Below are positions 1-8,342 of a DNA stretch of 64,000 nucleotides, one piece after another. Numbering within the stretch: position 1 is the first letter of the stretch; each line of letters starts with the position of its first letter. The position numbers and the translations under genes are program-made. Origin of the DNA: Pseudomonadota bacterium (GTDB lineage: Bacteria > Pseudomonadota > Gammaproteobacteria > Pseudomonadales > Pseudomonadaceae); NCBI GenBank assembly GCA_023431055.1, contig JAEYXX010000170.1:58325-122324 (forward strand). The letters run 5' to 3'. The notes under the pieces were generated by a model. That model searched no databases. It was not told the DNA's origin and saw nothing but the letters and a program-made list of their open reading frames with translations.

Positions 1-587
1 GTTTCGTCGTACTCGATCTGGAAACCACCGGTTTGAACATGCGCCGTGATCAGGTGCTGGCCATCGGCGCGGTGGTGATCGACAACGGCGCCATCGACTT
101 CGCCGAACAGTTCGAATGCACGCTGCACCAGCCCGATCATCAGGCCAGCGCCAGCACCCTGATTCACGGCATCGCCCCCAGTGAAGTGGCCCGCGGCGTC
201 GATCCTGCCGAGGCGCTGCTGGACTTCATGGAGTTCGTCGGCAGCAGCCCGCTGCTGGCGTTTCATGCCGAGTTCGACCAGCGCATGCTCGCTCGCGCAC
301 TGCGCCAGAGCCTGGGCTATCGCCTGCAGCACCACTTCCTCGACGTCGCCGAAATCGCCCCGCTGCTGTGCCCGCAGTCACGCATCCGTCAGGGTGGGCT
401 GGACGAGTGGGTCGCGGAATTCGGCCTGCAGGTACACCAGCGGCACAACGCCAGCGCCGACGCCCTGGTCACCGCCGAACTGGCGCTGATGCTGTTCAGC
501 AAGGCGCGTCGTCAGGGTATCGATACGCTCCCGGCCCTGCAGCAGCAGCTCAACAGCCGTCGTCGCCAACGGGCACATTCGCTTTAG
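1..587 (+). CDS. DnaQ-like 3'-5' exonuclease, 5'-truncated by window edge
   Basis: The reading frame is open from base 3 and runs into the window from upstream, so the N-terminus is missing and the TTG/ATG near base 33-39 are not the true start. All three DEDDh exonuclease motifs are visible: Exo I as DLETTG at bases 15-32, Exo II around HAEFD, and Exo III as HNASAD with the catalytic His and Asp. The protein should remove 3'-terminal nucleotides from DNA or RNA with two metal ions. It resembles the stand-alone DNA polymerase III epsilon-like exonucleases of Pseudomonas; it is too short to be DnaQ with its polymerase-binding tail. The stop codon TAG lies inside the 4-bp direct repeat that flanks the mobile element at 588-727. 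Confidence 0.88.
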   Translation, partial: FVVLDLETTGLNMRRDQVLAIGAVVIDNGAIDFAEQFECTLHQPDHQASASTLIHGIAPSEVARGVDPAEALLDFMEFVGSSPLLAFHAEFDQRMLARALRQSLGYRLQHHFLDVAEIAPLLCPQSRIRQGGLDEWVAEFGLQVHQRHNASADALVTAELALMLFSKARRQGIDTLPALQQQLNSRRRQRAHSL

Positions 588-727
588 CAGGCCGTTGAAA
601 AGCGTAGGCGAGGCAGCCAATGCAAGGCAAAAATAGGCGAAAAAGCGGAGTTTACGAGCTGTAAATGAGCATTTTGAGCCTGTTTTTAACGCAGCAGTGG
701 CAACGCAGATAGTTTTTCAACAGCCTG
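588..727. mobile_element. MITE-like element, 140 bp, with TTAG target duplication
   Basis: The segment begins CAGGCCGTTGAAAA and ends TTTTTCAACAGCCTG, which are imperfect terminal inverted repeats of about 15 bp. It is flanked on both sides by TTAG (584-587 and 728-731), the expected footprint of a 4-bp target duplication. There is no transposase, so it must have been moved in trans. Sequences of this type are familiar to me from Pseudomonas intergenic regions, but I cannot name the parental insertion sequence. Insertion took place exactly at the stop codon of the exonuclease gene. Confidence 0.75.
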
Positions 728-833
728 TTAGCACTGACTCGTGCCCATCCGATACAACCCAGCACATAGCACCCCGCGCCCCACCCGTCGCTCATCACGT
801 ACGCCGCGATTGCAGGATGCTGGCCCGCTCTGC

Positions 834-858
834 GATTATGCGAATAGTTCTCGATTTG
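834..858 (+). promoter_or_regulatory. Possible Fur box upstream of the FecI-like sigma gene
   Basis: The AT-rich stretch GATTATGCGAATAGTTCTCG, continuing as ATTTG, resembles the Pseudomonas Fur consensus built from GATAAT hexamers. It lies 26 bp before the sigma factor start. Iron control of such sigma genes is the rule, but the match is imperfect. Confidence 0.4.
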
Positions 859-883
859 TTTCTTATCCATTACCGAGGTCAGC

Positions 884-1402
884 GTGTCCGCGGGCGATCC
901 CACTCAGCAGCATGTGCTCGGCCTGTTCTACCGCGATCACCGCGAGTGGCTGCTCGGCTGGCTGCGCAAAAGCCTTTACGGCCACGAACGCGCCGAAGAC
1001 CTGAGCCAGGACACCTTCGTGCGCCTGCTCGGGCGCACTGACCTGGCCGAGGTACGCGAGCCACGCGCCCTGCTGACCACCATCGCCCGCGGCCTGCTGG
1101 TCGATCACTTCCGCCGCAGCGCCTTGGAACGCAGTTACCTCGATGCCCTGCAGGGGCAACCCGAGACCTCTCATCCCAGCCCTGAAGAGCAAGCCATTGC
1201 GCTGCAAGCGCTGCAGGAGGTCGACCGGCTGCTGGGCAACCTGTCCGTCAAAGCGCGTCAGGCATTTCTGCTCAATCGCCTCGATGGTCTGGGCCATGCG
1301 GAAATTGCTGAGCGCCTGGGCGTGTCGGTATCACGGGTGCGTCAATACCTGGCCCAGGGCCTGCGTCAGTGCTACGTCGCTGTCTATGGAGAGGCGCAAT
1401 GA
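884..1402 (+). CDS. ECF sigma factor, FecI-like (iron cell-surface signalling)
   Basis: The 172-residue protein has the two ECF sigma domains: region 2 with YRDHREWLLGWL and RAEDLSQDTFVRLL, and C-terminal region 4 with a helix-turn-helix around GLGHAEIAERLGVSVSRVRQYL. It should direct RNA polymerase to the receptor gene when the cognate siderophore is bound outside. A GTG start at 884 is chosen, preceded by GAGG. The stop overlaps the ATG of the downstream regulator (ATGA), showing translational coupling. It is the first gene of a fecI-fecR-receptor unit followed by a PepSY protein. Family assignment is firm; the siderophore is unknown. Confidence 0.93.
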   Translation: MSAGDPTQQHVLGLFYRDHREWLLGWLRKSLYGHERAEDLSQDTFVRLLGRTDLAEVREPRALLTTIARGLLVDHFRRSALERSYLDALQGQPETSHPSPEEQAIALQALQEVDRLLGNLSVKARQAFLLNRLDGLGHAEIAERLGVSVSRVRQYLAQGLRQCYVAVYGEAQ

Positions 1403-2349
1403 GCGCTGTCTCGGCGCGGGTGCTGGACGCTGCTATCGAGTGGCAACTGCGCCTGGACAACATCGCGAAGGATAAAGCGCCCGCAGACTTTCATGCCTGG
1501 CTGGCTGCCGATCCGGAACATGCCCGTGCCTGGCATCAGCTCAACGCGCTGAGCACCCACCTGGCCCCGGCTGCAACACCGCTGATGCGCCGCGCCTTGC
1601 TAAGCCGCCCCGCCTCGCGCCGCCCGTCCCGTGCCCTGCTCAGCCTGGGCCTGCTGGGTGCGCTGACCCTGGGCCTGCTGGCAAGCCAACGCCCCCTCAC
1701 CGATTATCTGGCCGACGCCCGCACCGGCGCAGGTGAGCAACTTGAGTTGCGCCTGAGTGATAACAGCCAGGTCACCCTCAACAGCGCCAGCGCCCTGGAT
1801 ATCGACTTCGACGCCGAGCAGCGCCTGTTGACCCTGCGCAGTGGTGAGATCCTCGTGCAGACGGCTCCGGGCGATAAACGTCCGTTTGTCGTCGCCACCG
1901 CCCAAGGCCGTCTGCGCGCACTGGGGACACGTTTTCTGGTGCGCCGCGACGGTGACCGTACGCACCTGACCGTGTTGCAGTCAGCAGTGGCCGCACACCC
2001 CAGCAACAGCGGCGAAACCCGCGTGATTCAGGCAGGCCAGCAGGTGGACATGCTGTCGACCGGGCTGGGCAGCAGCAAGCCCGCCGCTCCGGCGGCCGAT
2101 GCTTGGAGCCGCGGCATGTTGGTGGTCGAAGGGCAACGCCTTGACCAAGTGCTCGCGCAACTGAGCCCCTACCGAACCGGCTACCTGGGCGTCGACCCGC
2201 GTATCGCCGGTCTGACCATCAGCGGCAGCTTCCCACTGCACGACAGCGACCTGGCCCTGGACGCCCTGGCCCTGAGCCTGCCGGTGCGCATTGAGCGCCT
2301 GCAACCCTGGTGGGTACGCGTGGTGCCGGCCACCCCGGCATCACCCTGA
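1399..2349 (+). CDS. FecR-like anti-sigma/sigma regulator
   Basis: This 316-residue inner-membrane protein starts with a cytoplasmic DUF4880-type segment (AIEWQLRLD... FHAWLAADPEHARAWHQL), then one membrane helix around residues 75-95 (LLSLGLLGALTLGLLAS), then the periplasmic FecR domain (LELRLSDNSQVTLNSAS... LRSGEILVQT... RALGTRFLVR). The C-terminal part (GQRLDQVLAQLSPY) resembles the STN-like fold that contacts the receptor. It transmits the receptor signal to the sigma factor. The start at 1399 gives the ATGA overlap with the sigma gene; a longer reading frame upstream would run through the sigma gene. Confidence 0.93.
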   Translation: MSAVSARVLDAAIEWQLRLDNIAKDKAPADFHAWLAADPEHARAWHQLNALSTHLAPAATPLMRRALLSRPASRRPSRALLSLGLLGALTLGLLASQRPLTDYLADARTGAGEQLELRLSDNSQVTLNSASALDIDFDAEQRLLTLRSGEILVQTAPGDKRPFVVATAQGRLRALGTRFLVRRDGDRTHLTVLQSAVAAHPSNSGETRVIQAGQQVDMLSTGLGSSKPAAPAADAWSRGMLVVEGQRLDQVLAQLSPYRTGYLGVDPRIAGLTISGSFPLHDSDLALDALALSLPVRIERLQPWWVRVVPATPASP

Positions 2350-2410
2350 TTCAGCTGCCGTAAATTTATTTCGGCGGCCCCCTGTCACTTTTGCAGTCTC
2401 CTTCGGCATT

Positions 2411-2425
2411 AGGTCAATGAGACCT
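2411..2425. promoter_or_regulatory. Short inverted repeat before the receptor gene
   Basis: AGGTC and GACCT form a perfect 5-bp inverted repeat around AATGA, 25 bp before the receptor start codon. It may be an operator half-site pair or an mRNA leader hairpin; nothing in the sequence decides between them. Confidence 0.3.
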
Positions 2426-2449
2426 ATTATCTTCCAGGAGATATTCGCA

Positions 2450-4849
2450 ATGCGTGCCACTTCACCCCTGTTTTGCCCTTCGCTGCTGGCGCTGGCCATC
2501 ACCTTGGGTGGCGCCGCAACCCACGCGCTGGCTGCACCCTATCAATTGCCCCCTGCACCTCTGGCAAGCACCCTGACGCAAATCGCCGCGGACGCTGGCA
2601 TCGTGTTGAGCATCGACCCCGCCTTGACCGCCGGCAAGCAATCGGCGCCGGTCGAAGGTGACTACGACGCGATCGGCGCACTGAATCAGGCGCTTCGTGG
2701 CACCGGCCTGCAATTGCAGCCCGGCAGCGGCGGCGCTTACAGCCTGGTACCGCTGAGTCAGGCGGCGGCGTCCTTGCCAGACACCACCGTAATCTCTCAG
2801 CGGCTCAATACCGGCAGCGCAGCCTCCGGCTACCGCAGCGACAGCGTGCAGAACGTCGGAGCCCTGGGCGGTATGCGTGTGCAGGACGCGCCCTACTCAA
2901 TCAGCGTGGTGCCCAGGGAGCTGTTGCAGAACATCCAGGCCACTTCCACCGATGACGTGTTCAAGCTCAGCCCGGCCACCCAGTTCACCTCGCCGGTCAG
3001 CGCCGGTTACGCCAGCACCGTGAGCATGCGCGGCTTCAGCGGTTCCGGGAACCTGAGCATCGCCAACGACGGCCTGAGGTTCAGCAACAGCTACGACAGC
3101 GGTAACTTCATTGAAGAAATGGAGCGGCTGGAAATTCTGACGGGCCTCAGCGGCTTTCTCTATGGCCCAGCAAGCCCAGGCGGCCTGGTCAACTACGTGC
3201 TCAAACGCCCCACCTATGAACGCTATAACAGTGTGACCCTGGGCAATGCGGGCGGTGAGAACTACTACCTGCACGGTGATTTCGGGGGCCCACTCGACGA
3301 CGCCGGAGTATTTGCCTACCGGGTTAATGTTCTAACGCAAGATGGCGAAACCGCCATCGACTTGCAGAAGCGCCGCCGTGAAATGATCAGCCTCGCACTG
3401 GACTGGAACGTCAGCGACGACCTGCAAATCCAGTTCGATGCGTCGCACAAGAAGAACGAGACCCGCGGCCTGACCAGCTACTGGTACTTCGCCGACCAGA
3501 GCCTGCGTCCGGACGCCGAAACATTGCACAACGACAAGCTGTACAGCCAGAAGTGGGCCTTCTCCGACAGCGAACACGACCGCGTCGGCAGCCGTTTCAA
3601 CTGGCGCCTGGACGATGTATTCAACCTGCGCGGCGCCTTGTCCTACAGCGAGTACACCAAGGAATACACCTATACCGGCCCTACCGTGGACAGTGCCAAT
3701 CAATACACCCAGCCGCTATACGCCTTCGCCCCGGTGGAAACCGAGGAGACTTCCGGCTACCTGTTCCTCGACGCCACCTTCGCCACCGGCACTGTCGGGC
3801 ACAAGGCCACGCTCGGCTACCAGGGCAACGTGGCACGGGTACGTAACTACGAAGACCACATTCCTTATCCAGGCCCGCAATATAACGACGTCGTTGGCAG
3901 CCCCTCTCCGTTCAGCGAAAGCCCACAGGTCGACAAATCCAGCTACTCCATCGGTAACGGCGATCAGCGTCTGTCTTCGCGCACACAGTCGGACAACTTC
4001 TTGATCGGTGACGTGATCACCTTTAACGAGCAATGGTCGGGCATCCTTGGTCTGACGCACACCACGATCAAGACATATAGCAATGACTTCATCTGGGCCG
4101 AAGCCTTCGGCTACGGCGAAACCGCCAGCAACTACAAAGAGTCGGAGACCTCGCCCAACGTCTCGCTGATCTACAAGCCTGTACCCTGGCTGACCACCTA
4201 TGCCAGCTATATCGAAGGCCTGCAAGCCGGTGGCATCGCTCCGAGCACCGCGCTCAACGCTGGTCAGGCGATGGCCCCGCTGGTCAGCGAGCAGTATGAA
4301 GTGGGCATCAAGGCCACCCTCGGCGAAACCCTGTTGACCATAGCTGTGTTCAATATCGACAAACCCAACACCTACACCAATGGCGCAGGCGTATTCGTGC
4401 AGGACGGTCGTCAGGAGAACAATGGTCTGGAATTCGGCATTACCGGCAAGGTGCTGCCAGAGCTGACGTTGGTCGGCGGCCTGACCCTGCTTGATCCGCA
4501 GGTGAAAGACTCCGGCGCAGCAGACAGCGAAGGGCAGAAGCCCACCAACGTTGCCACCCAACTGGCCAAGCTGTATGCCGAGTACGACATCAACGCCTTA
4601 CCGGGCTTCGCCCTGACCGGCGGCACCTACTACACCGGCAAGCAATACAGCGATGAGGCCAACAATCACAGCCTGCCGTCTTTCACCACCTTCGATGCCG
4701 GCGCACGCTACCGTACCCAGCTGGGCGGCGACAACAGCCTGACCCTGCGTACCAACGTCAGCAACCTGGCGAACAAGGAATACTGGCTGAGCAGCCATTA
4801 CCTGGGCGCACCGCGCACCCTGACCTTCTCCGCTCAACTTGAGTTCTGA
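2450..4849 (+). CDS. TonB-dependent siderophore receptor with STN signalling domain
   Basis: The 799-residue protein starts at ATG 2450, 9-10 bases after AGGAG. A signal peptide of about 28 residues ends ATHALA. The mature N-terminus (APYQLPPAPLASTLTQIAADAGI) is the STN domain, the part that talks to FecR in cell-surface signalling. The plug follows (QNVGALGGMRVQDAPYSISVV... MRGFSG... GPASPGGLVNYV) and the rest is a 22-strand barrel ending in the aromatic residue of SAQLEF, as expected for outer-membrane insertion. It imports a ferric siderophore using TonB energy, and the presence of STN together with adjacent FecI/FecR shows it also reports ligand binding. The siderophore cannot be told from sequence alone. 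Confidence 0.95.
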   Translation: MRATSPLFCPSLLALAITLGGAATHALAAPYQLPPAPLASTLTQIAADAGIVLSIDPALTAGKQSAPVEGDYDAIGALNQALRGTGLQLQPGSGGAYSLVPLSQAAASLPDTTVISQRLNTGSAASGYRSDSVQNVGALGGMRVQDAPYSISVVPRELLQNIQATSTDDVFKLSPATQFTSPVSAGYASTVSMRGFSGSGNLSIANDGLRFSNSYDSGNFIEEMERLEILTGLSGFLYGPASPGGLVNYVLKRPTYERYNSVTLGNAGGENYYLHGDFGGPLDDAGVFAYRVNVLTQDGETAIDLQKRRREMISLALDWNVSDDLQIQFDASHKKNETRGLTSYWYFADQSLRPDAETLHNDKLYSQKWAFSDSEHDRVGSRFNWRLDDVFNLRGALSYSEYTKEYTYTGPTVDSANQYTQPLYAFAPVETEETSGYLFLDATFATGTVGHKATLGYQGNVARVRNYEDHIPYPGPQYNDVVGSPSPFSESPQVDKSSYSIGNGDQRLSSRTQSDNFLIGDVITFNEQWSGILGLTHTTIKTYSNDFIWAEAFGYGETASNYKESETSPNVSLIYKPVPWLTTYASYIEGLQAGGIAPSTALNAGQAMAPLVSEQYEVGIKATLGETLLTIAVFNIDKPNTYTNGAGVFVQDGRQENNGLEFGITGKVLPELTLVGGLTLLDPQVKDSGAADSEGQKPTNVATQLAKLYAEYDINALPGFALTGGTYYTGKQYSDEANNHSLPSFTTFDAGARYRTQLGGDNSLTLRTNVSNLANKEYWLSSHYLGAPRTLTFSAQLEF

Positions 4850-4865
4850 TCACGCCGCAGCACCT

Positions 4866-4889
4866 TACGCCGCCACACGGGGCGGCGTA
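4866..4889 (+). other. Intercistronic hairpin between receptor and PepSY genes
   Basis: TACGCCGCC and GGCGGCGTA form a perfect 9-bp stem around a 6-base loop, with no following U-tract. It could attenuate read-through or protect the receptor message from 3' decay. Confidence 0.5.
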
Positions 4890-4908
4890 GACATTTCCGG
4901 ATATACCG

Positions 4909-6039
4909 ATGAAAAGCACCACCATCCGCCGCTGGTCCCAGGTGCACACCTGGACCAGCCTGATCTGCACCCTGTTTCTACTGATGCTGGCATTGACCGG
5001 CCTGCCGCTGATCTTCCACCACGAGCTGGAGCACCTGCTCGGCGAAGCGCCGGAGCTGCGTGAACTGCCAGCGGGCACGCCGCACCTGAGTCTGCAGCAG
5101 CTGGTAGAGGCCGCCGAGCGGCATCGGCCGGGCGAGGTGATTCAGTATTTCGGCTTCGAGGACGACGAGCCCAACGGTGTAGTGGCGATCACGGCGGCCA
5201 CCGCCGGCACTGAGCCGAATTCGTCGCATACCTTTATGCTCGATGCGCGCAGCGGCGAAGCGGTGGAGATGCCGGCAGCCAATGGCGGCATCCTGATGGT
5301 CATCCTGCGCCTGCATGTGGACATGTTCGCCGGCCTGCCAGGCAAGCTGCTGCTGGCCTTTATGGGGCTGCTGTTCGTGGTGGCGATCATCTCCGGCGTG
5401 GTGCTCTATGCACCCTTCATGCGCCGGCTGAAGTTCGCCGAAGTGCGCCATGAAAAGGCTCGTCGCACGCGCTGGCTCGACCTGCACAACCTGATCGGCA
5501 TCGTCACAGTCACCTGGGCGTTGGTGGTGGCTGTGACGGGCGTGATCAGTGCCAGTGCCGACCTGCTGATCAGCGCCTGGCGCACCGAAGCCCTGGCGGC
5601 GATGGTCGCGCCTTATCGCGATGCGCCAGCGCTGACCGAGCGCGCGCCGGTCAACCAGGTACTGACGATTGCAGCGCAGGCCACCCCGGCGATGCAACCT
5701 GACTTTATCGCCTTCCCCGGTACGCGGTTTTCCAGCGAGCACCACTACACGGTGTTTATGAAAGGCAGCACACACCTCACCGCGCACCTGTGGACACCAG
5801 TGCTGATCGATGCGCGCAGCCTGGAGGTCACCGCCATCGGCCAGCGCCCCTGGTACATGGATGCGCTGTCGATGTCGCAACCGCTGCACTTCGGTGACTA
5901 CGGCGGCATGCCGATGAAAGTCCTCTGGGCGGTGCTGGATGTGCTGACCATCATCGTGCTGGGCAGCGGCCTGTACCTCTGGTGGGTTCGCCGCCGCGCC
6001 CCGGCCAACGCGCGTGAACGCGCAGAGGCGGCGGTATGA
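4909..6039 (+). CDS. PepSY-associated membrane protein (PiuB-like)
   Basis: The 376-residue protein has four likely membrane segments: residues 17-38 (LICTLFLLMLALTGLPLIF), about 145-165 (LLLAFMGLLFVVAIISGVVL), about 195-215 (LIGIVTVTWALVVAVTGVI) and about 345-365 (VLDVLTIIVLGSGLYLWW). The histidines in WSQVHTW, FHHELEH and DLHNLIG are those usual for PepSY_TM proteins, some of which reduce ferric siderophores or haem at the inner membrane. Placement 59 bp after a TonB receptor fits a role in processing the imported iron complex; that role is inference. Its stop overlaps the next small gene by ATGA. Confidence 0.88.
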   Translation: MKSTTIRRWSQVHTWTSLICTLFLLMLALTGLPLIFHHELEHLLGEAPELRELPAGTPHLSLQQLVEAAERHRPGEVIQYFGFEDDEPNGVVAITAATAGTEPNSSHTFMLDARSGEAVEMPAANGGILMVILRLHVDMFAGLPGKLLLAFMGLLFVVAIISGVVLYAPFMRRLKFAEVRHEKARRTRWLDLHNLIGIVTVTWALVVAVTGVISASADLLISAWRTEALAAMVAPYRDAPALTERAPVNQVLTIAAQATPAMQPDFIAFPGTRFSSEHHYTVFMKGSTHLTAHLWTPVLIDARSLEVTAIGQRPWYMDALSMSQPLHFGDYGGMPMKVLWAVLDVLTIIVLGSGLYLWWVRRRAPANARERAEAAV

Positions 6040-6209
6040 GCGCACGCCAATCGACCTTCGCCCTGCCGCTGCTGATCGGTCTGCTCAGCGCCGCGGGCCT
6101 GTTCAGCGCATTGCTGGGTGACGGTGCCTGGGATGCCGTCGCCTGGCTCGGTCTGGGCATACCTGCGGTACTGGGGCTCTGGCCTCTGCTGCCCAGGCGT
6201 CGCCAGTGA
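6036..6209 (+). CDS. Small two-helix membrane protein of the iron operon
   Basis: A 57-residue reading frame starts at ATG 6036 and overlaps the PepSY stop codon (ATGA), which is the main evidence that it is translated. The product has two hydrophobic stretches, about residues 8-26 (FALPLLIGLLSAAGLFSAL) and 33-51 (AVAWLGLGIPAVLGLWPLL), ending in a basic tail RRRQ. I know similar short proteins next to PepSY genes but no function. It may assist the PepSY protein in the membrane. Confidence 0.7.
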   Translation: MSARQSTFALPLLIGLLSAAGLFSALLGDGAWDAVAWLGLGIPAVLGLWPLLPRRRQ

Positions 6210-6296
6210 GGTGTGCCGCAAGCACCGGGAATCTGCACCTTACGCCAGCGCGAACAGGGTGCGGAAAAAGGCGCTGCGCCCGGCGCACTCTACGGG

Positions 6297-7604
6297 CTAC
6301 AGATCGCGCATCAGCAGCCCGTATTCCAGTTGCACATCCGCCGGCAGCGGCAAATACAGGACGTGGCCGTCGCCAGGCGCCACCGGCTGCGCCTGCCCTT
6401 GAGCGTTCTGCAGATGCTCCAGACTGAAACGCAGGTTGCCCTGCGGCGTCATCAGCTCCAGCCCGTCACCCACGGCGAAGCGGTTCTTAACCCGCACCTC
6501 GGCCAGCTCGCCACGGCGCTCGCCGGTCAGTTCACCGACGAACTGCTGACGTTCGGAGACCGAGCTGCCGCGCTCGTAGTTCTGGTATTCGTCATGCACA
6601 TGGCGGCGCAGGAAGCCCTCGGTGTAGCCACGATGCGCCAGTGACTCCAGGCTCCCAAGCAGGCTAGGGTCGAACGGCTTGCCGGCCAGCGCATCGTCGA
6701 TGGCGCGGCGGTAGACCTGCGCGGTGCGCGCCACGTAGAAATGGCTCTTGGTACGCCCTTCGATCTTCAGTGAATGCACGCCCATGCGCACCAGACGCTC
6801 GACGTGCTGCACCGCACGCAGATCCTTGGAGTTCATGATGTAGGTGCCGTGCTCGTCCTCATAGGCGGCCATTTCCTCACCCGGCCGCCCAGCCTCTTCG
6901 AGCACGAAGGCCTGGCTGGTCGGTGCGCCCTGGCCCAGCGTCGGCTCGACCACACGGACGATCTCGCCCAGTTCGTTCTCGCTCGCGGGCGTGGCCTGGT
7001 ACTGCCAGCGGCAGGCATTGGTGCAGGTGCCCTGGTTGGGGTCGCGGCGGTTGATGTAGCCCGACAGCAGGCAGCGCCCGGAATAGGCCATGCACAGCGC
7101 GCCATGGACGAACACTTCCAGCTCCATGCCCGGCACCTCGCTGCGGATCTCCTCGATTTCCTCCAGCGACAGCTCGCGCGACAGAATCACCCGCGTCAGC
7201 CCCTGCTGGCGCCAGAACTCGACACTGGCCCAGTTCACCGCATTGGCCTGCACCGACAGGTGAATCGGCATCTGCGGGTAGTGCTGACGCACCAGCATGA
7301 TCAGGCCGGGGTCGGACATGATCAGCGCATCGGGTTGCATCTCGATCACTGGCGCCAGGTCCTTGAGGAAGGTCCTAAGCTTGGCGTTGTGCGGGGCGAT
7401 GTTGACCACCACGTAGAACTGCTTGCCCTGCGCGTGCGCTTCCTTGATGCCGAGGGCGAGGTTGGCGTGGTCGAACTCGTTGTTGCGCACGCGCAGGCTG
7501 TAACGTGGCTGCCCGGCATACACCGCATCGGCGCCATAGGCGAAGGCGTAGCACATGTTCTTCAGGGTGCCGGCTGGCGACAACAGTTCGGGAAAACGGG
7601 GCAT
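6297..7604 (-). CDS. trhP: tRNA 5-hydroxyuridine synthesis protein TrhP (peptidase U32 family, YegQ)
   Basis: The 435-residue protein matches E. coli YegQ/TrhP along its whole length as I recall it: PELLSPAGTLKNM, YGADAVYAGQPRYSLR, FVHGALCMAYSGRCLLSGY, RDPNQGTCTNACRW and SLKIEGRTKS. TrhP uses prephenate-dependent chemistry and an Fe-S cluster to make 5-hydroxyuridine at the tRNA wobble position 34. The cysteines in GALCMAYSGRC and GTCTNAC are the likely cluster ligands. It is described as a peptidase in many databases, but no protease role is supported for this branch. It stands alone on the minus strand, convergent with the iron operon. Confidence 0.93.
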   Translation of the reverse strand: MPRFPELLSPAGTLKNMCYAFAYGADAVYAGQPRYSLRVRNNEFDHANLALGIKEAHAQGKQFYVVVNIAPHNAKLRTFLKDLAPVIEMQPDALIMSDPGLIMLVRQHYPQMPIHLSVQANAVNWASVEFWRQQGLTRVILSRELSLEEIEEIRSEVPGMELEVFVHGALCMAYSGRCLLSGYINRRDPNQGTCTNACRWQYQATPASENELGEIVRVVEPTLGQGAPTSQAFVLEEAGRPGEEMAAYEDEHGTYIMNSKDLRAVQHVERLVRMGVHSLKIEGRTKSHFYVARTAQVYRRAIDDALAGKPFDPSLLGSLESLAHRGYTEGFLRRHVHDEYQNYERGSSVSERQQFVGELTGERRGELAEVRVKNRFAVGDGLELMTPQGNLRFSLEHLQNAQGQAQPVAPGDGHVLYLPLPADVQLEYGLLMRDL

Positions 7605-7703
7605 GACCGCAAGCTCGAAAAATCAGGGGCTGGCGATTCTATGCAGGTGGCAGGCGTGGATATTGACCTGGGTCTATCGACGCGTAAAAAGCGCGGAACA
7701 CGC

Positions 7704-7726
7704 GCCTTGCCGATGGCCGGCAAGGC
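7704..7726 (-). terminator. Possible terminator of the 168-residue protein gene
   Basis: GCCTTGCC and GGCAAGGC form an 8-bp stem around a 7-base loop, 18 bp beyond the gene end. On the minus strand a CTTTTTAC stretch follows only after another 15 bases, so termination is not certain. Confidence 0.4.
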
Positions 7727-7744
7727 ACGTTTAGGTTCTGCTGG

Positions 7745-8251
7745 TTACTGGCAGGTCAGACGATAAAGCGCATCTTCCTTGTCGATGCGCTTGAGCTGCG
7801 CCAGCAGAGGCTGCTTCTTCTCATCCAGCGGCAACAGTTCGGCGGTCGTGCAGTTGAGCAGATGTGCCTGATGCGACACGTGATCGATGTGCTGCTTCTC
7901 GAAGCGATAGAGCATGAACTCGGCCACTTGCGCGTCCGCCACCTGCTCGCGCACGACGCTCTTGCTGTCGAGCACGGTGAAGGCGGTGACCATCGGCACG
8001 AAGTAGCTCCACGGGCGCCAGAACACGTGGCCCGCTTCGGTCGCAACCACGACCGACTCCGCGGGCTGACGTGCCTGCTGATGCTCGAACCAGGAGTACT
8101 CGTAGAACACCTGATAGCCCAGCATCCCCAGACCACCGAACAGTGGCACGATCCACCGCGGCAGCTTGTTGCGCGTCAATTTGCGTAGCAGCAGAGCGAT
8201 ACCGGCAGCGCCGAGCCCCGCGACCACGATGGCAAGCAAAGTCCACAACAT
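7745..8251 (-). CDS. Conserved hypothetical membrane-anchored protein
   Basis: The 168-residue protein has two N-terminal hydrophobic helices (residues 2-22, LWTLLAIVVAGLGAAGIALLL, and about 33-50, WIVPLFGGLGMLGYQVF) and a soluble C-terminal part with HVSHQAHLLNCTTAEL and a second Cys at the end. I recognise no domain. It lies just downstream of the symporter genes on the same strand, but a strong terminator at 8265-8295 separates them, so it probably has its own promoter. No function is offered. Confidence 0.75.
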   Translation of the reverse strand: MLWTLLAIVVAGLGAAGIALLLRKLTRNKLPRWIVPLFGGLGMLGYQVFYEYSWFEHQQARQPAESVVVATEAGHVFWRPWSYFVPMVTAFTVLDSKSVVREQVADAQVAEFMLYRFEKQHIDHVSHQAHLLNCTTAELLPLDEKKQPLLAQLKRIDKEDALYRLTCQ

Positions 8252-8264
8252 ATGACTGTTCCCG

Positions 8265-8295
8265 AAAAAAGACGGGCCTCCACTGGAGGCCCGTC
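8265..8295 (-). terminator. Rho-independent terminator after the symporter gene
   Basis: On the minus strand GACGGGCCTCC and GGAGGCCCGTC form an 11-bp stem with a very short loop, followed by TTTTTTC. It ends the symporter transcript just before the 168-residue protein gene. Confidence 0.88.
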
Positions 8296-8342
8296 TGTCA
8301 GACCCTGGACCATCGGAAGATGGCCTCAGGCCAGGATTATGC

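Noticed and set aside
588..727. Insertion sequence with transposase
   Set aside because: At 140 bp there is no coding capacity; only a non-autonomous element is supported.
4978..6045. Long antisense frame (355 codons) opposite the PepSY gene
   Set aside because: It is a shadow frame caused by codon bias; Gln/His/Arg-rich with no domain, and the plus-strand gene is clear. The same holds for long antisense frames over soxA, typA, glnA, the chemoreceptor and the dynamin gene.
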